Assembly (NCBI GenBank): GCA_947625015.1
Contig: CANQMR010000010.1
Location: forward strand, 1-64,000
Length of the DNA: 64,000 nt
Source: an uncultured Lachnospiraceae bacterium
GTDB taxonomy: Bacteria > Bacillota > Clostridia > Lachnospirales > Lachnospiraceae
Direction: 5' to 3'
Part shown: in pieces, positions 24,794 to 34,249 of the stretch
Layout of the letters: the number at the start of each line of letters is the position of its first letter
Position numbering within the stretch: the stretch's first letter is position 1
Translations under genes and position numbers: made by a program
The notes under the pieces: model-generated
Told to the model about the DNA's origin: nothing
Database searches by the model: none
Seen by the model: the letters and a program-made list of their open reading frames with translations, nothing else

Positions 24794-24986
24794 TTATCCC
24801 GTCTTTACAAGCATAGATAAATATCTATATACAGTTGATTTAGATTTTCCAATCACCATTTCTGCCGCCTGTGGCGTAATTTCCCCATTTTTCTCCAAAT
24901 ATTCAATAATGGGCAAAACTTTATAATAATTTTTGTGGTAAAACTTCAGTCAAAACTTCAGTCAAAACTTCGCTCAAACTTCGCTC
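24794..24986 (-). pseudogene. C-terminal winged-helix remnant of a second AlbA_2-type paralogue
   Basis: On the minus strand a 12-bp repeat tract codes in part for LTEVLTEVL. One unit has lost a T from its T run, which breaks the frame, and the sequence shifts again into KNYYKVLPIIEYLEKNGEIT, then PQAAEMVIGKSKSTVYRYLS, ending TAA at 24794. This is the winged-helix tail usual for this protein family. Nothing of the ATPase part remains. Confidence 0.7.
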
Positions 24987-25005
24987 ATTTTTTTGAGCGA
25001 AGTTT
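24976..25005. repeat. Perfect 12-bp inverted repeat
   Basis: AAACTTCGCTCA and TGAGCGAAGTTT flank a six-T loop (24988-24993), with TTTTT following on the plus strand. One arm is part of the decayed repeat tract of the neighbouring pseudogene. It could act as a terminator on the plus strand, but no gene ends there. Confidence 0.6.
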
Positions 25006-25034
25006 TTATTCTCAACTTTAAAACCTTATCATTT

Positions 25035-26534
25035 TTATACCTTTTTGTATTTACGTCCCTTAATAACTCCATTATCCACCAACAGTCCATCTTCAACAAG
25101 ACTTCTGAGCAATTCTTTTGTTCTTGTCTCCTTAATTCCCAGAGCACCAGCCAAATCACTGGCTTTATACCACACATCAGTATTCATAAATGCCAGAATT
25201 GCATCATAATGTGCCTGTGTCTTTTCTGTCACTTTTTTTCTGACGCTTTTTTCTGACGCTTTTTTTCTGACGCTTTTTTCTGTCACTTTTTTTACAAAAG
25301 AAAGCGTCAGTACTGTTCTATCCGGATCAAACCTTTCCTCAATGATCGGCTCCTCCCAGCCCTCATCTGCCCAGACATTGAAGATATTCGGCACACCGCT
25401 TCCGGCACGTTCCCCGATATTGATAAGATTAAACATCTTCATAAGCGCCTTGTTTCTCGGATCGGACTCACCGCCGAGACGCATCTGCTTTTTACCCGTC
25501 CTGATATAACCGGGATTTGCAAAAATCAGTTTGTCTGCTTCTTTTCTGATCACGATACCGCGCAATCCATGATAATCTGCATGGATCAAGCAGTTTGCCA
25601 AAGCTTCACGAAGCGCCTTGTGTACCGGAGTATCGTCAATACGCTCTCCGCCGGACATTTTGAACGGCACTTTGACATCTTTGATAATTTTGTTATAGAC
25701 TCTGAAATAAAAATCGCACACATTTCCAGACCACTCACCAGAACTGGACTGCAATCTGTCGCTCCAGCGGGTGGTAGGATCTAATTCCTCCCTGTAATCC
25801 AGGAAATATTCCGGAAAATGACGCACAATATTATATTCGTCCCCAAACATCAGCATCCCCGCCGCTGTGGGATGCAGTTGTCCGTCTTCCTGGGAAGTTG
25901 CAGCCGCACCGATACTTCTCAAATATTCGTGATCGCTCAGGCGTTCAAACGGATGCCCCTCTTTCAACGAGCGATGGCTGTTTCTATAACCATGGATTGT
26001 ATCATAATTCAGATCATCCATAGGCACCTTGTCCAGCACTTCCATGTCCATCGTGCGCTCCGTTTGATCCCGAAGCATCGCTTTTACCTGCAGTCTGGTA
26101 CAATGATAGTCACCCTCATAGTTTCGGCGGAACGTGCCATTAAAAATATCATTATTGATATATACCGGCTTCTGCTCCCGCTTTGCCATCGGCACATAGA
26201 TCACCATGATGACATCTTTCTTATCACCCACTTCATACGTTTGAACATCATCTTCTGACAACAGGTTGATGCTTACTTTCTTGGGATTGTTAATCGTGTC
26301 CCAAAAATCTTTGCGAAGCTTTGAAGCATTCCGCAGTCCGGTTGTTGTCCAATTTCCGTCTTTTTCTTCTTTAACACCAAGGATAATAACCCCTCCATAG
26401 CAATTAGCAAATGCAGAATAGGTATCCCAGAGAGAAATCGGCAGAGCGATGCTTGCTTTCTTTACTTCTCTGCGATTATCTTCTCGGTATTCATCAAATT
26501 TTGACAAGTCAAACACTTCGGTCATATTTTTCAT
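25035..26534 (-). CDS. AlbA_2-domain ATP-binding regulator, intact copy
   Basis: A 499-residue protein of the widespread 'putative DNA-binding' (AlbA_2 / AAA-4 type) family. The N-terminal AlbA_2 domain starts near ESREVKKAS-like EDNRREVKKASIALP and has FANCYGGVIILGV. The middle has the HATPase_c_4-like block HKALREALANCLIHADYHG with GGESDPRNKALMKMFNLI and GERAGSGVPNIF. A tract of KKASEK/SVRKKVTEK units links to a C-terminal winged helix (KASDLAGALGIKETRTKELL). Such proteins are linked to transcription control or defence. The linker is made of poly-T-rich DNA repeats and may slip. Two broken paralogues lie just downstream. Confidence 0.88.
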   Translation of the reverse strand: MKNMTEVFDLSKFDEYREDNRREVKKASIALPISLWDTYSAFANCYGGVIILGVKEEKDGNWTTTGLRNASKLRKDFWDTINNPKKVSINLLSEDDVQTYEVGDKKDVIMVIYVPMAKREQKPVYINNDIFNGTFRRNYEGDYHCTRLQVKAMLRDQTERTMDMEVLDKVPMDDLNYDTIHGYRNSHRSLKEGHPFERLSDHEYLRSIGAAATSQEDGQLHPTAAGMLMFGDEYNIVRHFPEYFLDYREELDPTTRWSDRLQSSSGEWSGNVCDFYFRVYNKIIKDVKVPFKMSGGERIDDTPVHKALREALANCLIHADYHGLRGIVIRKEADKLIFANPGYIRTGKKQMRLGGESDPRNKALMKMFNLINIGERAGSGVPNIFNVWADEGWEEPIIEERFDPDRTVLTLSFVKKVTEKSVRKKASEKSVRKKVTEKTQAHYDAILAFMNTDVWYKASDLAGALGIKETRTKELLRSLVEDGLLVDNGVIKGRKYKKV

Positions 26535-26608
26535 TTCTCACATACCTCAAAGTTGATTTTGACGTAATACCTGTCTATATCGCCAAATCATTCTATCAAA
26601 TTATTTTC

Positions 26609-26788
26609 TCATCTACTACCAATTTCAATTTCTCTTTGAACTTTACTCGAAGGAATGATAACATCTCCATACTTATCAGGCATATAGGAGCCACGCAATT
26701 TGTTTGCAATACTCCATATAAAGTTTGTTTCTGCTGTTACATCTATAGGATTATCATCCCACATCACATCTATTGCTAAATTTGCCAT
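26609..26788 (-). pseudogene. N-terminal stub of type I restriction methylase HsdM
   Basis: A 59-codon frame, MANLAIDVMWDDNPID, then TNFIWSIANKLRGSYMPDKY and GDVIIPS, followed by unrelated sequence and TGA. The segment matches, from memory, the opening of HsdM subunits (IWSIANKLRG...YGDVIIPM). The whole methylase domain and the HsdS and HsdR genes are missing. A type I restriction system was probably lost here, leaving the stub. Confidence 0.75.
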
Positions 26789-26896
26789 TTATTTTTTCTC
26801 TGCACCCGGTATTCTACCCTCATTACACAATAAGTTTACTCTTCTTCCAGAAATCCCCCACTTTTCAGCTATTTCTTTCACAGTTAGGTATTCCAT
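26789..26896 (-). pseudogene. Truncated HTH (helix-turn-helix) small protein
   Basis: 35 codons: MEYLTVKEIAEKWGISGRR followed by VNLLCNEGRIPGAEKK and TAA. The N-terminal part is the usual MerR-like/excisionase HTH of small regulators that precede restriction genes. The rest, normally GAxxFGxxWLIP, is missing because the stop comes early. Its TAA touches the ATG of the HsdM stub. Confidence 0.7.
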
Positions 26897-27021
26897 ACCA
26901 TCTTCCACCTTTGCAGTTCAAATTAACATATATTATATTCCAACTTTGGAATAATAACAAGTATATCTGCATATTTCGTTTATAATTAACATACAACACA
27001 TCAACAGGGGCGGGGAATTTC

Positions 27022-27156
27022 CTTGCCATTATTTTACAATACCATAAAAAGGCCATAGAAAATCATCTAACTACATTTGATTCCCATATAAAGTTTCTTA
27101 CAGAAAAGACACAGAAAACCGATTTCACCACAACTCCCAACCATGCAAAAAGGGAT
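27022..27156. repeat. Right copy of an island-flanking direct repeat
   Basis: About 135 bp matching 22224-22356 in the same orientation, ending in the first arm of the tuf terminator. The two copies bracket the 4.7 kb of decayed and AT-rich genes. Confidence 0.75.
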
Positions 27157-27178
27157 TCGGAGCCAACTCCGAATCCCT
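27147..27178 (-). terminator. tuf (str operon) terminator
   Basis: On the minus strand GGGATTCGGAG-TTGG-CTCCGAATCCC with TTTTT after it: an 11-bp stem with a 4-base loop, starting about 24 bp after the tuf stop. Confidence 0.93.
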
Positions 27179-27201
27179 TAATTTTACTATGATTTTATCA
27201 A

Positions 27202-28389
27202 TTACTCAACAATCGTAGCCACACGACCAGAACCAACTGTTCTACCACCCTCGCGGATAGCGAATGTAAGACCCTGCTCCATAGCTACCGGATGAATCAA
27301 CTCGATTGTCATCTCTACATTATCACCAGGCATACACATCTCTGTACCAGAAGGTAACTCGCAAACACCAGTTACGTCTGTTGTTCTGAAATAGAACTGT
27401 GGACGATAGTTATTGAAGAATGGTGTATGACGACCACCCTCGTCCTTGGTCAGAACGTAAACCTGAGCAGTAAACTTCTTATGGCAGGTAACGGTACCCG
27501 GCTTAGCTACAACCTGTCCACGAACGATATCTGTTCTCTGGATACCACGAAGCAATGCGCCGATGTTATCACCAGCCTGAGCCTCGTCTAACAGCTTACG
27601 GAACATCTCGATACCGGTTACAACTGTCTTCTGTGTCTCTTCCTTAACACCGATGATCTCAACTTCATCATTTAAGTGAAGCACACCACGCTCTACTCTA
27701 CCAGTTGCAACAGTACCACGACCGGTAATTGTAAATACATCCTCTACAGGCATCAGGAATGGCTGATCTGTAGCACGCTGTGGATCAGGAATATACTCAT
27801 CAACAGTGTTCATTAACTCTAAGATCTTGTCGCCCCACTCGCCTGAAGGATCCTCTAATGCCTTAAGAGCAGAACCCTTAACGATAGGACAATCCTTGAA
27901 GCCATACTCCTCTAACTGCTCGGTAACTTCCATCTCAACTAACTCGATTAACTCGTCGTCATCTACCATATCGCACTTATTTAAGAATACTACGATATAA
28001 GGAACGCCAACCTGACGAGACAATAAGATGTGCTCCTTTGTCTGAGCCATAACACCGTCAGTAGCAGCTACAACAAGGATAGCGCCGTCCATCTGAGCAG
28101 CACCGGTAATCATGTTCTTAACATAGTCGGCATGGCCCGGGCAGTCAACGTGAGCGTAATGTCTCTTCTCTGTCTCATACTCAACGTGAGCAGTAGAAAT
28201 TGTGATACCTCTTTCTCTCTCTTCCGGAGCCTTATCGATATTCTCGAATGCAACAGCCTCACCAGTACCTAATCTCTCATGAAGAGTCTTTGTGATTGCT
28301 GCTGTTAAAGTAGTTTTACCATGATCTACGTGTCCGATTGTACCAATGTTACAATGTGGTTTCGTTCTTTCAAACTTTGCTTTTGACAT
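27202..28389 (-). CDS. tuf: Elongation factor Tu
   Basis: 395 residues from [10 protein letters not shown] (28389), which follows AAGGAGG by 7 bases. The GTPase that brings aminoacyl-tRNA to the ribosome. G1 [11 protein letters not shown]2 near RGITIS, G3 DCPGHADY and G4 NKCD are all intact, and domains 2 and 3 are full length ([13 protein letters not shown]; ending [11 protein letters not shown]). Last gene of the str operon, behind fusA by 105 bp. An in-frame upstream ATG at 28425 lacks a ribosome site. Confidence 0.98.
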   Translation of the reverse strand: MSKAKFERTKPHCNIGTIGHVDHGKTTLTAAITKTLHERLGTGEAVAFENIDKAPEERERGITISTAHVEYETEKRHYAHVDCPGHADYVKNMITGAAQMDGAILVVAATDGVMAQTKEHILLSRQVGVPYIVVFLNKCDMVDDDELIELVEMEVTEQLEEYGFKDCPIVKGSALKALEDPSGEWGDKILELMNTVDEYIPDPQRATDQPFLMPVEDVFTITGRGTVATGRVERGVLHLNDEVEIIGVKEETQKTVVTGIEMFRKLLDEAQAGDNIGALLRGIQRTDIVRGQVVAKPGTVTCHKKFTAQVYVLTKDEGGRHTPFFNNYRPQFYFRTTDVTGVCELPSGTEMCMPGDNVEMTIELIHPVAMEQGLTFAIREGGRTVGSGRVATIVE

Positions 28390-28494
28390 TTTATAATTCC
28401 TCCTTAAATTCGCCTCTTTGGGCATTTTTAATCAGCTAATACTGATTATATTAGATACATCCAATATTTTCAAGTATTTTCTTTGTTATTTTAC

Positions 28495-30615
28495 CTAGTT
28501 ACCCTTCTTTGCTGCCACAACTTTCTCCTGAATATTCTTAGGCGCCGGCTCATACTTCTCAAAGAACATAGAGTAATTACCGCGGCCCTGTGTAGAAGAA
28601 CGGAGCTCTGTAGAGTAACCGAACATCTCTGCAAGGGGAACCAAAGCCCTTACAATCTTACCGCCGCCAAGGTCATCCATACTCTGAATCTGGCCGCGCT
28701 TAGCATTCAGGCTTCCGATTACATCACCCATATACTCCTCAGGCATAGTAACTTCAACCTTCATAATCGGCTCTAACAGAACCGGTGACGCCTTTGTCAT
28801 TGCATCCTTAAATGCCATGGAACCGGCAATGTGGAATGCCATTTCGTTGGAATCGACTTCATGATAAGAACCGTCGTATACGGTAGCATGGATACCTACA
28901 ACCGGGAATCCTGCAAGAATACCGGCCTTTGTAGCCTCCTCGATACCTTCTCCGACTGCCGGAATGTATTCCTTCGGAATCGCACCGCCGACAACCTCAG
29001 AATCAAACTTGAACAGCTCCTCACCGTTGGCGTCCATAGGCTCAAACCGAACCTTACAGTGTCCGTACTGTCCACGACCACCGGACTGCTTAGCATATTT
29101 GCTGTCTACATCTACCGCCTTGGTAATGGTCTCCTTATAAGCAACCTGAGGCGCACCAACATTAGCCTCTACCTTGAACTCACGAAGCAGACGGTCAACG
29201 ATAATCTCCAAGTGAAGCTCACCCATACCGGCAATAATCGTCTGTCCGGTCTCCTGATTGGTGTGGGCTCTAAATGTAGGATCTTCTTCCGCCAGCTTAG
29301 CCAGCGCCTCTCCTAACTTACCCTGTCCGGCCTTCGTCTTCGGCTCGATTGCAAGCTCGATAACCGGCTCCGGGAATTCCATAGACTCAAGGATAACCGG
29401 GTGCTGCTCGTCGCAGATTGTATCACCGGTTGTCGTAAACTTAAATCCAACCGCAGCGGCGATATCACCGGAATATACCTTGTCTAACTCTTCTCTCTTA
29501 TTTGCATGCATCTGCAAGATACGGCCAACACGCTCTTTCTTGCCCTTTGTTGCATTTAATACATAGGAACCGGAATTCATGGTACCGGAATATACCCGGA
29601 AGAACGCCAGCTTTCCTACGAACGGGTCTGCCATAATCTTAAATGCCAAGGCAGAGAACGGCTCCTCGTCAGATGAATGTCTTACGACCTCGTTGCCATC
29701 CTCGTCAACGCCCTTAATATCCGGAATATCCGTCGGCGCAGGCATGAACTCCAAAATTGCATCTAACAGCTTCTGGACGCCCTTATTCTTGTAAGCAGAA
29801 CCACAGCATACCGGAACTGCCTCACAGGTACAGGTACCCTTTCTCAAAGCCTTCTTTAAACTGTCAATAGACGGCTCCTCGCCCTCTAAATACTCCATCA
29901 TCAAATCATCATCTAACTCGCAGATTTTCTCAACAAGCTCTGTATGATAATTCTCGGCATCATCCTTCATGTCGTCAGGGATATCGACAATAGAAATATC
30001 GTCTCCCTTCTCGTCATTATAAATGTATGCCTTCATCTCAAATAAATCAATGATTCCCTTAAAATCATCTTCCTTGCCGATTGGCAACTGGGTAATAATC
30101 GCATTCTTGCCAAGCCGCTCGCGAATCTGGTCCACTGCGCCATAGAAGTTTGCGCCTAAAATGTCCATCTTATTGATAAATGCCATTCTCGGTACATTAT
30201 AGGTATCCGCCTGACGCCATACATTTTCTGACTGAGGCTCAACACCGCCCTTAGCACAGAATACGCCAACCGCACCGTCAAGTACACGAAGGGAACGCTC
30301 TACTTCTACGGTAAAGTCCACATGGCCCGGAGTATCAATGATATTGATACGATGCTCCAAAGCACCCGGCTTTGCCTTGCAGTTCTCCTGCTCTGTCCAG
30401 TGGCAGGTCGTAGCTGCGGAAGTAATTGTAATACCTCTTTCCTGCTCCTGCTCCATCCAGTCCATGGTAGCAGTACCCTCGTGAGTATCACCAATCTTAT
30501 AATTAACACCGGTATAATATAAGATACGCTCTGTAAGCGTGGTCTTACCAGCATCAATATGCGCCATAATACCGATATTTCTGGTTCTCTCTAATGGATA
30601 TTCTCTTCCAGCCAA
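28495..30615 (-). CDS. fusA: Elongation factor G
   Basis: A 706-residue translocation GTPase. G1 [16 protein letters not shown]2 region [13 protein letters not shown]3 DTPGHVDF and G4 NKMD lead into domains II-V, with a normal C-terminus ([15 protein letters not shown]). Directly downstream of rpsG with a 38-bp gap holding its ribosome site, in standard str operon order. Confidence 0.98.
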   Translation of the reverse strand: MAGREYPLERTRNIGIMAHIDAGKTTLTERILYYTGVNYKIGDTHEGTATMDWMEQEQERGITITSAATTCHWTEQENCKAKPGALEHRINIIDTPGHVDFTVEVERSLRVLDGAVGVFCAKGGVEPQSENVWRQADTYNVPRMAFINKMDILGANFYGAVDQIRERLGKNAIITQLPIGKEDDFKGIIDLFEMKAYIYNDEKGDDISIVDIPDDMKDDAENYHTELVEKICELDDDLMMEYLEGEEPSIDSLKKALRKGTCTCEAVPVCCGSAYKNKGVQKLLDAILEFMPAPTDIPDIKGVDEDGNEVVRHSSDEEPFSALAFKIMADPFVGKLAFFRVYSGTMNSGSYVLNATKGKKERVGRILQMHANKREELDKVYSGDIAAAVGFKFTTTGDTICDEQHPVILESMEFPEPVIELAIEPKTKAGQGKLGEALAKLAEEDPTFRAHTNQETGQTIIAGMGELHLEIIVDRLLREFKVEANVGAPQVAYKETITKAVDVDSKYAKQSGGRGQYGHCKVRFEPMDANGEELFKFDSEVVGGAIPKEYIPAVGEGIEEATKAGILAGFPVVGIHATVYDGSYHEVDSNEMAFHIAGSMAFKDAMTKASPVLLEPIMKVEVTMPEEYMGDVIGSLNAKRGQIQSMDDLGGGKIVRALVPLAEMFGYSTELRSSTQGRGNYSMFFEKYEPAPKNIQEKVVAAKKGN

Positions 30616-30653
30616 GATTTTTTCCTCCTTGTTTTAATACTATCAAGATACGA

Positions 30654-31124
30654 CTAGAATCTGTAATGTGCAAATGCCTTGTTTGCCTCTGCCATCTTGT
30701 GCATATCTTCTTTCTTCTTTACTGCTGCACCCGTATTGTTGGCTGCATCCATTAATTCTTTGGCAAGTCTCTCCTCCATGGTCTTCTCACTTCTGCTGCG
30801 TGAGTAAGTAGTCAGCCAGCGAAGAGCCAATGCCTGTCTCCTGTCAGGTCTTACATCAATAGGCACCTGATAGGTAGCGCCGCCGATTCGTCTTGCCTTT
30901 ACTTCCAATACCGGCATAATGTTGTTAAGCGCCTCTTCAAATACTTCCAAAGCAGGCTTGCCGGTCTCATTGGCAACACGCTCAAATGCGCCATATACAA
31001 TCTTCTGAGCCACACCCTTCTTACCATCAAGCATAATGTTGTTGATAAGCTTGGTAACCACTTTGCTATTATAAATCGGATCCGCTAAAACGTCTCTCTT
31101 TTGAATATGTCCTTTACGTGGCAC
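30654..31124 (-). CDS. rpsG: 30S ribosomal protein S7
   Basis: 156 residues, [20 protein letters not shown] onward, with the conserved VGGATYQVP-like [12 protein letters not shown] and [10 protein letters not shown]; full length, ending AFAHYRF. Primary 16S rRNA-binding protein of the small-subunit head. The start codon is GTG, preceded by GGAGGGAAGTAAC. S7 is the usual feedback regulator of str operons, and the 193-bp gap to rpsL contains structure that could serve this. Confidence 0.97.
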   Translation of the reverse strand: MPRKGHIQKRDVLADPIYNSKVVTKLINNIMLDGKKGVAQKIVYGAFERVANETGKPALEVFEEALNNIMPVLEVKARRIGGATYQVPIDVRPDRRQALALRWLTTYSRSRSEKTMEERLAKELMDAANNTGAAVKKKEDMHKMAEANKAFAHYRF

Positions 31125-31152
31125 GTTACTTCCCTCCTGTTATATTTTTCGC

Positions 31153-31175
31153 TAAACCGATATCCAATCGGTTTA
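31153..31175 (-). other. Hairpin in the rpsL-rpsG spacer
   Basis: A 9-bp stem TAAACCGAT/ATCGGTTTA with a 5-base loop lies about 30 bp before the rpsG start. Further upstream (31176-31245) are two similar words, GGTTCCCCAAGCG and GGTTACCAAGCGG. The spacer is long for this operon and could be an S7 autoregulatory site. No terminator U-tract follows. Confidence 0.5.
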
Positions 31176-31317
31176 AAGGTACTCATGTTCCGCTTGGTAA
31201 CCGCTGAGGGTTCGCTTGGGGAACCTGTTCGTGCGGGCGTTGCATAGCTTTCTATCGTAACTACAATGAAAAACATAGCCATTACCAGCACTATTAATCT
31301 GTTTGACTTACTGTTAC

Positions 31318-31737
31318 CTATTTCGCATCCTTCGGTCTCTTGGCACCGTACTTAGAACGCGCTTGCCGTCTCTTGGCAACGCCTGCCGTATCCAAAGTAC
31401 CACGAATGATATGATATCTGGTACCAGGTAAGTCCTTTACTCTGCCGCCGCGGATCAAAACCACGCTATGCTCCTGAAGGTTGTGTCCCTCACCAGGAAT
31501 GTAGCTGGTAACCTCGATACCGTTAGACAAACGAACTCTGGCAATCTTTCTAAGCGCTGAGTTAGGCTTTTTAGGCGTAGCAGTCTTAACTGCGGTGCAG
31601 ACGCCACGCTTCTGCGGTGCGGCAACATCAGTCGCTCTCTTCTGTAAAGAGTTGTAACCCTTCTGGAGAGCCGGTGCAGTAGACTTTTTCTCTACAGTCT
31701 GTCTTCCTTTTCTAACTAACTGGTTAAATGTTGGCAT
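31318..31737 (-). CDS. rpsL: 30S ribosomal protein S12
   Basis: 139 residues from [12 protein letters not shown] (31737), with GGAGGTG 7 bases upstream; the in-frame ATG 9 bases earlier is too close to that site. Decoding-centre protein. The streptomycin-resistance loops are wild-type in form: KKPNSALRK and [12 protein letters not shown]. Slight extension between residues 20 and 30 ([11 protein letters not shown]), as in many clostridia. Confidence 0.97.
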   Translation of the reverse strand: MPTFNQLVRKGRQTVEKKSTAPALQKGYNSLQKRATDVAAPQKRGVCTAVKTATPKKPNSALRKIARVRLSNGIEVTSYIPGEGHNLQEHSVVLIRGGRVKDLPGTRYHIIRGTLDTAGVAKRRQARSKYGAKRPKDAK

Positions 31738-31804
31738 GTTTTTCACCTCCGTTCATTCTGAATTTTGGGCGCAAGAATCCCTATGGATTCACGCACACTT
31801 TGAC

Positions 31805-31833
31805 ATTATAGCCATATCACAATGCAGTGTCAA
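31805..31833 (-). promoter_or_regulatory. Consensus promoter of the str operon
   Basis: TTGACA (31828-31833), 17 bp, TATAAT (31805-31810): a perfect match to the housekeeping consensus. Transcription should start near 31798, leaving a leader of about 60 nt with a small GAATCC/GGATTC hairpin. This is the strongest promoter seen in the window. Confidence 0.9.
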
Positions 31834-31882
31834 GGGATTTTGTGAAATTTTCGGGCTCTTTGGAAAAATATTCTTCTGGATA

Positions 31883-32734
31883 TTAGAACGACCTCCCATA
31901 GATATCCTTCTTCCTCACCACCAGATAACCGATAATAGCAAACAAAGCCGACAGTCCACACAAATAGACTATGCCGAAGCCAATCTGATTAGGAGAAAAT
32001 GCGGGATTAATATTATCAGGGAAATACCGCGCAACCATCGCATAACCATGGGGCAGAAAAGGATTTCCATAGTAGCAGGCAATAACCAGCGCTGCTGTTA
32101 CCGCCGCCATGCTTACTGTACCTTCATATATAATAGAAATGATTATCTGGAACAGGGATTGAACAATACCTGCCAGCATCGGAAGCAAGGCTGTCATTAT
32201 AAGCAGCCTGGCAACAGAAACATTACCAAATATCGTACCATAACAGGATTCTAACAGGAGCGCATGTTTTTCTAAATTTACCTCACCATAGGCAATCCAG
32301 ACATAACTGATATTCACACACCATATCAGGGCAAAATATACTATATTTACCACACAGCACCAGATACACTTGGAAATCCACCAGTAGGAGCGCTTTTTGC
32401 TCTGTACAATCATATACATTCCAAATCCATGCATATCCCGCCGTATATAGTCCCCTATGCAATAGGACAAAACAAGATACTGCAATATCCAGCCAAAGGG
32501 AACCGCAAAAGTATCGCCGCTATCCGCACTGTAATGAAAAGGCATTCTCCCATAAAAATTATTTATCCCAAATTCCAGCAGCGACCAGTTTTTCCCATAC
32601 AGTTTTATAAAATATTCTGAAGAGCGGTCAAGTATAATGCAGGTAATCACGCATACCATGATCAACAGTATATACCGCGCCCTATATCGGATAAGGCCCT
32701 CTTTCAGATCATGTTTTATAAATTTGCCTATCAT
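31883..32734 (-). CDS. ABC-2-type permease, module 2 (last gene)
   Basis: 283 residues, six predicted membrane helices, no signal peptide. Opens MIGKFIKHDLKEGLIRYRAR and has the spaced aromatic helices of lantibiotic-immunity/ABC-2 permeases. It corresponds to the 285-residue permease at 35674 in the other module, sharing the layout FIKHDL/FSYDI start and a Y-W-(L/I)-(A/S)-K-(I/C)-(L/I)W loop. It overlaps the ATPase gene by 4 bp. The end of the ten-gene operon runs into the rpsL promoter region with no obvious terminator. Confidence 0.85.
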   Translation of the reverse strand: MIGKFIKHDLKEGLIRYRARYILLIMVCVITCIILDRSSEYFIKLYGKNWSLLEFGINNFYGRMPFHYSADSGDTFAVPFGWILQYLVLSYCIGDYIRRDMHGFGMYMIVQSKKRSYWWISKCIWCCVVNIVYFALIWCVNISYVWIAYGEVNLEKHALLLESCYGTIFGNVSVARLLIMTALLPMLAGIVQSLFQIIISIIYEGTVSMAAVTAALVIACYYGNPFLPHGYAMVARYFPDNINPAFSPNQIGFGIVYLCGLSALFAIIGYLVVRKKDIYGRSF

Positions 32735-33372
32735 GAAACCGCTCCCTCCACAATCCTTCCCTCCGACATATAAATCTTCTCGTCCGCAAGATAATCCATT
32801 TCCTCCTTATCGTGACAGGCAATAATGATAATCCGGTTCTCATCTGCAAGGTTACGAATTGCCTGTCCGATTACTTCGACTCCGTCAGCATCAATCGCAT
32901 TAATGGGCTCATCCAATAAAATAATATCCGGCCCGCCCATAATAGCTGCTGCAATTCCCAGTCTCTGCCGCATTCCCAGCGAATATTTATAGAATCTTCT
33001 TTTATCCTCCCAATCCAAGCCTACTTGTTCCAGCGTATCCCTTATCTCCTGTTCGCTGACACTGCGCTGCAAATCAGCTAACATTTTCAGATTTTCATAA
33101 CCGGTGTAGTCATTCAGAAACACCGGATTTTCAATCAGTATGCCAATGCTGTCCGGGAATGACATATCCTTGCCAAGCACCCTGTCATTTATGCGTATGG
33201 TGCCGCCGGTAGGATAGATCAGGCCTGCTATCAGCCGCATAAGCATGGTTTTTCCGCAACCGTTTTTTCCACTCAGTCCGTAAATGCGTCCTCCGGTAAA
33301 GGTGTAATTAATATCATCTAACACCGTAACTCCTTTTATGGTCTTTTTTAGCTGTTCTATCTGAATCTTCAT
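32731..33372 (-). CDS. ABC transporter ATPase, module 2
   Basis: 213 residues, a single nucleotide-binding domain. Walker A GKNGCGKTML, signature YSLGMRQRLGIA (the SLGM variant of BcrA/NatA-like ABC-2 systems instead of LSGGQ), Walker B IILLDEPINAID, switch His in IACHDKEE. About half of its residues match the ATPase at 36521 by eye. Partners are the permeases on both sides. Likely role: drive export of, or immunity to, a peptide or lipid-type substrate. Confidence 0.93.
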   Translation of the reverse strand: MKIQIEQLKKTIKGVTVLDDINYTFTGGRIYGLSGKNGCGKTMLMRLIAGLIYPTGGTIRINDRVLGKDMSFPDSIGILIENPVFLNDYTGYENLKMLADLQRSVSEQEIRDTLEQVGLDWEDKRRFYKYSLGMRQRLGIAAAIMGGPDIILLDEPINAIDADGVEVIGQAIRNLADENRIIIIACHDKEEMDYLADEKIYMSEGRIVEGAVS

Positions 33373-33376
33373 CTCA

Positions 33377-34249
33377 TCACCTCTGTTTCAACATATCTCT
33401 TTTATGGTTCGCCACGCAATAGACCAAGGTTAAAATCAGTACCGTTGCCGCTGTGGCCAGCGACATAGCAGAGCACCGGTTCATTCCCGTCAGTTGGGCC
33501 GGATTGATAATGTCACTGATATTATAGGAGCGAAACGAAGGCAGCAAGCTGTCCATTCCGTAATAAAGACAGCAGGCAAACAGCATGGGAAAAGCAATAA
33601 CGGAAAAAATATTGTCGAAGCAATGGGTTACCGCCAATGAAATACACGCAAAAAGTCCCCCATACATAAAATCAACCGCCATATATGCCATGGCATACAG
33701 GACCGGCTGCTCAAAAAACAGGGACGCCCACATATCCTTATTGGATATGACTGCCTGCATCGATAAAGGGTCTGTGCCGATTACCGGAACATAGCAGGCC
33801 GTTAGAATAAAGTTTAAAAATAACGGCACAAATACTACAGTGCCGCCACTGATAAATGCGCCTGCCGCTTTAGCCAGAAAATATTTTTTTCTGGAACATC
33901 TGGATATCATCTGGGCCGCATAGCCGTCTCCCCACTCCTGATAAAGACTGCCGCCATAGGGCAATGCCGCTAACAGGGGAAACAACAGGTAAAATAACTG
34001 GTTGCAGGGCGAATAGATTTCACTGCCCATCCATGCCTGCAAAATTCCCGTTTCAAACCATGTTCCATATAAAGTATCCTCATACCCCGCATTGATTACC
34101 TGGGCATATTCTTCGTTGTTTGGCAGGTACACATTTTTATAAAACCATGCCATCTGAAACAACCCTATGGACATACCAACACACAAGGCAATGAAAAACC
34201 CCTTTGTCCGCATGGATTTTTTAATCTCATTTCTCAATAGCTGTTTCAT
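33377..34249 (-). CDS. ABC-2-type permease, module 2 (first)
   Basis: 290 residues with about six membrane helices. N-terminus MKQLLRNEIKKSMRTKGFFIA, a cytoplasmic helix before TM1, and a long extracellular first loop (YLPNNEEYAQVINAGYED). It matches the 269-residue permease at 37156 in layout and in motifs such as LFYLLFPLLAALPYG (LYYLIFPIMAALPFA there). It overlaps the preceding small anchored-protein gene by 23 bp. Confidence 0.87.
   Translation of the reverse strand: MKQLLRNEIKKSMRTKGFFIALCVGMSIGLFQMAWFYKNVYLPNNEEYAQVINAGYEDTLYGTWFETGILQAWMGSEIYSPCNQLFYLLFPLLAALPYGGSLYQEWGDGYAAQMISRCSRKKYFLAKAAGAFISGGTVVFVPLFLNFILTACYVPVIGTDPLSMQAVISNKDMWASLFFEQPVLYAMAYMAVDFMYGGLFACISLAVTHCFDNIFSVIAFPMLFACCLYYGMDSLLPSFRSYNISDIINPAQLTGMNRCSAMSLATAATVLILTLVYCVANHKRDMLKQR

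Noticed and set aside
31085-31291. 68-residue frame over the rpsL-rpsG spacer
   Set aside because: It overlaps the S7 start in another frame, has no ribosome site, and lies over structured leader sequence.
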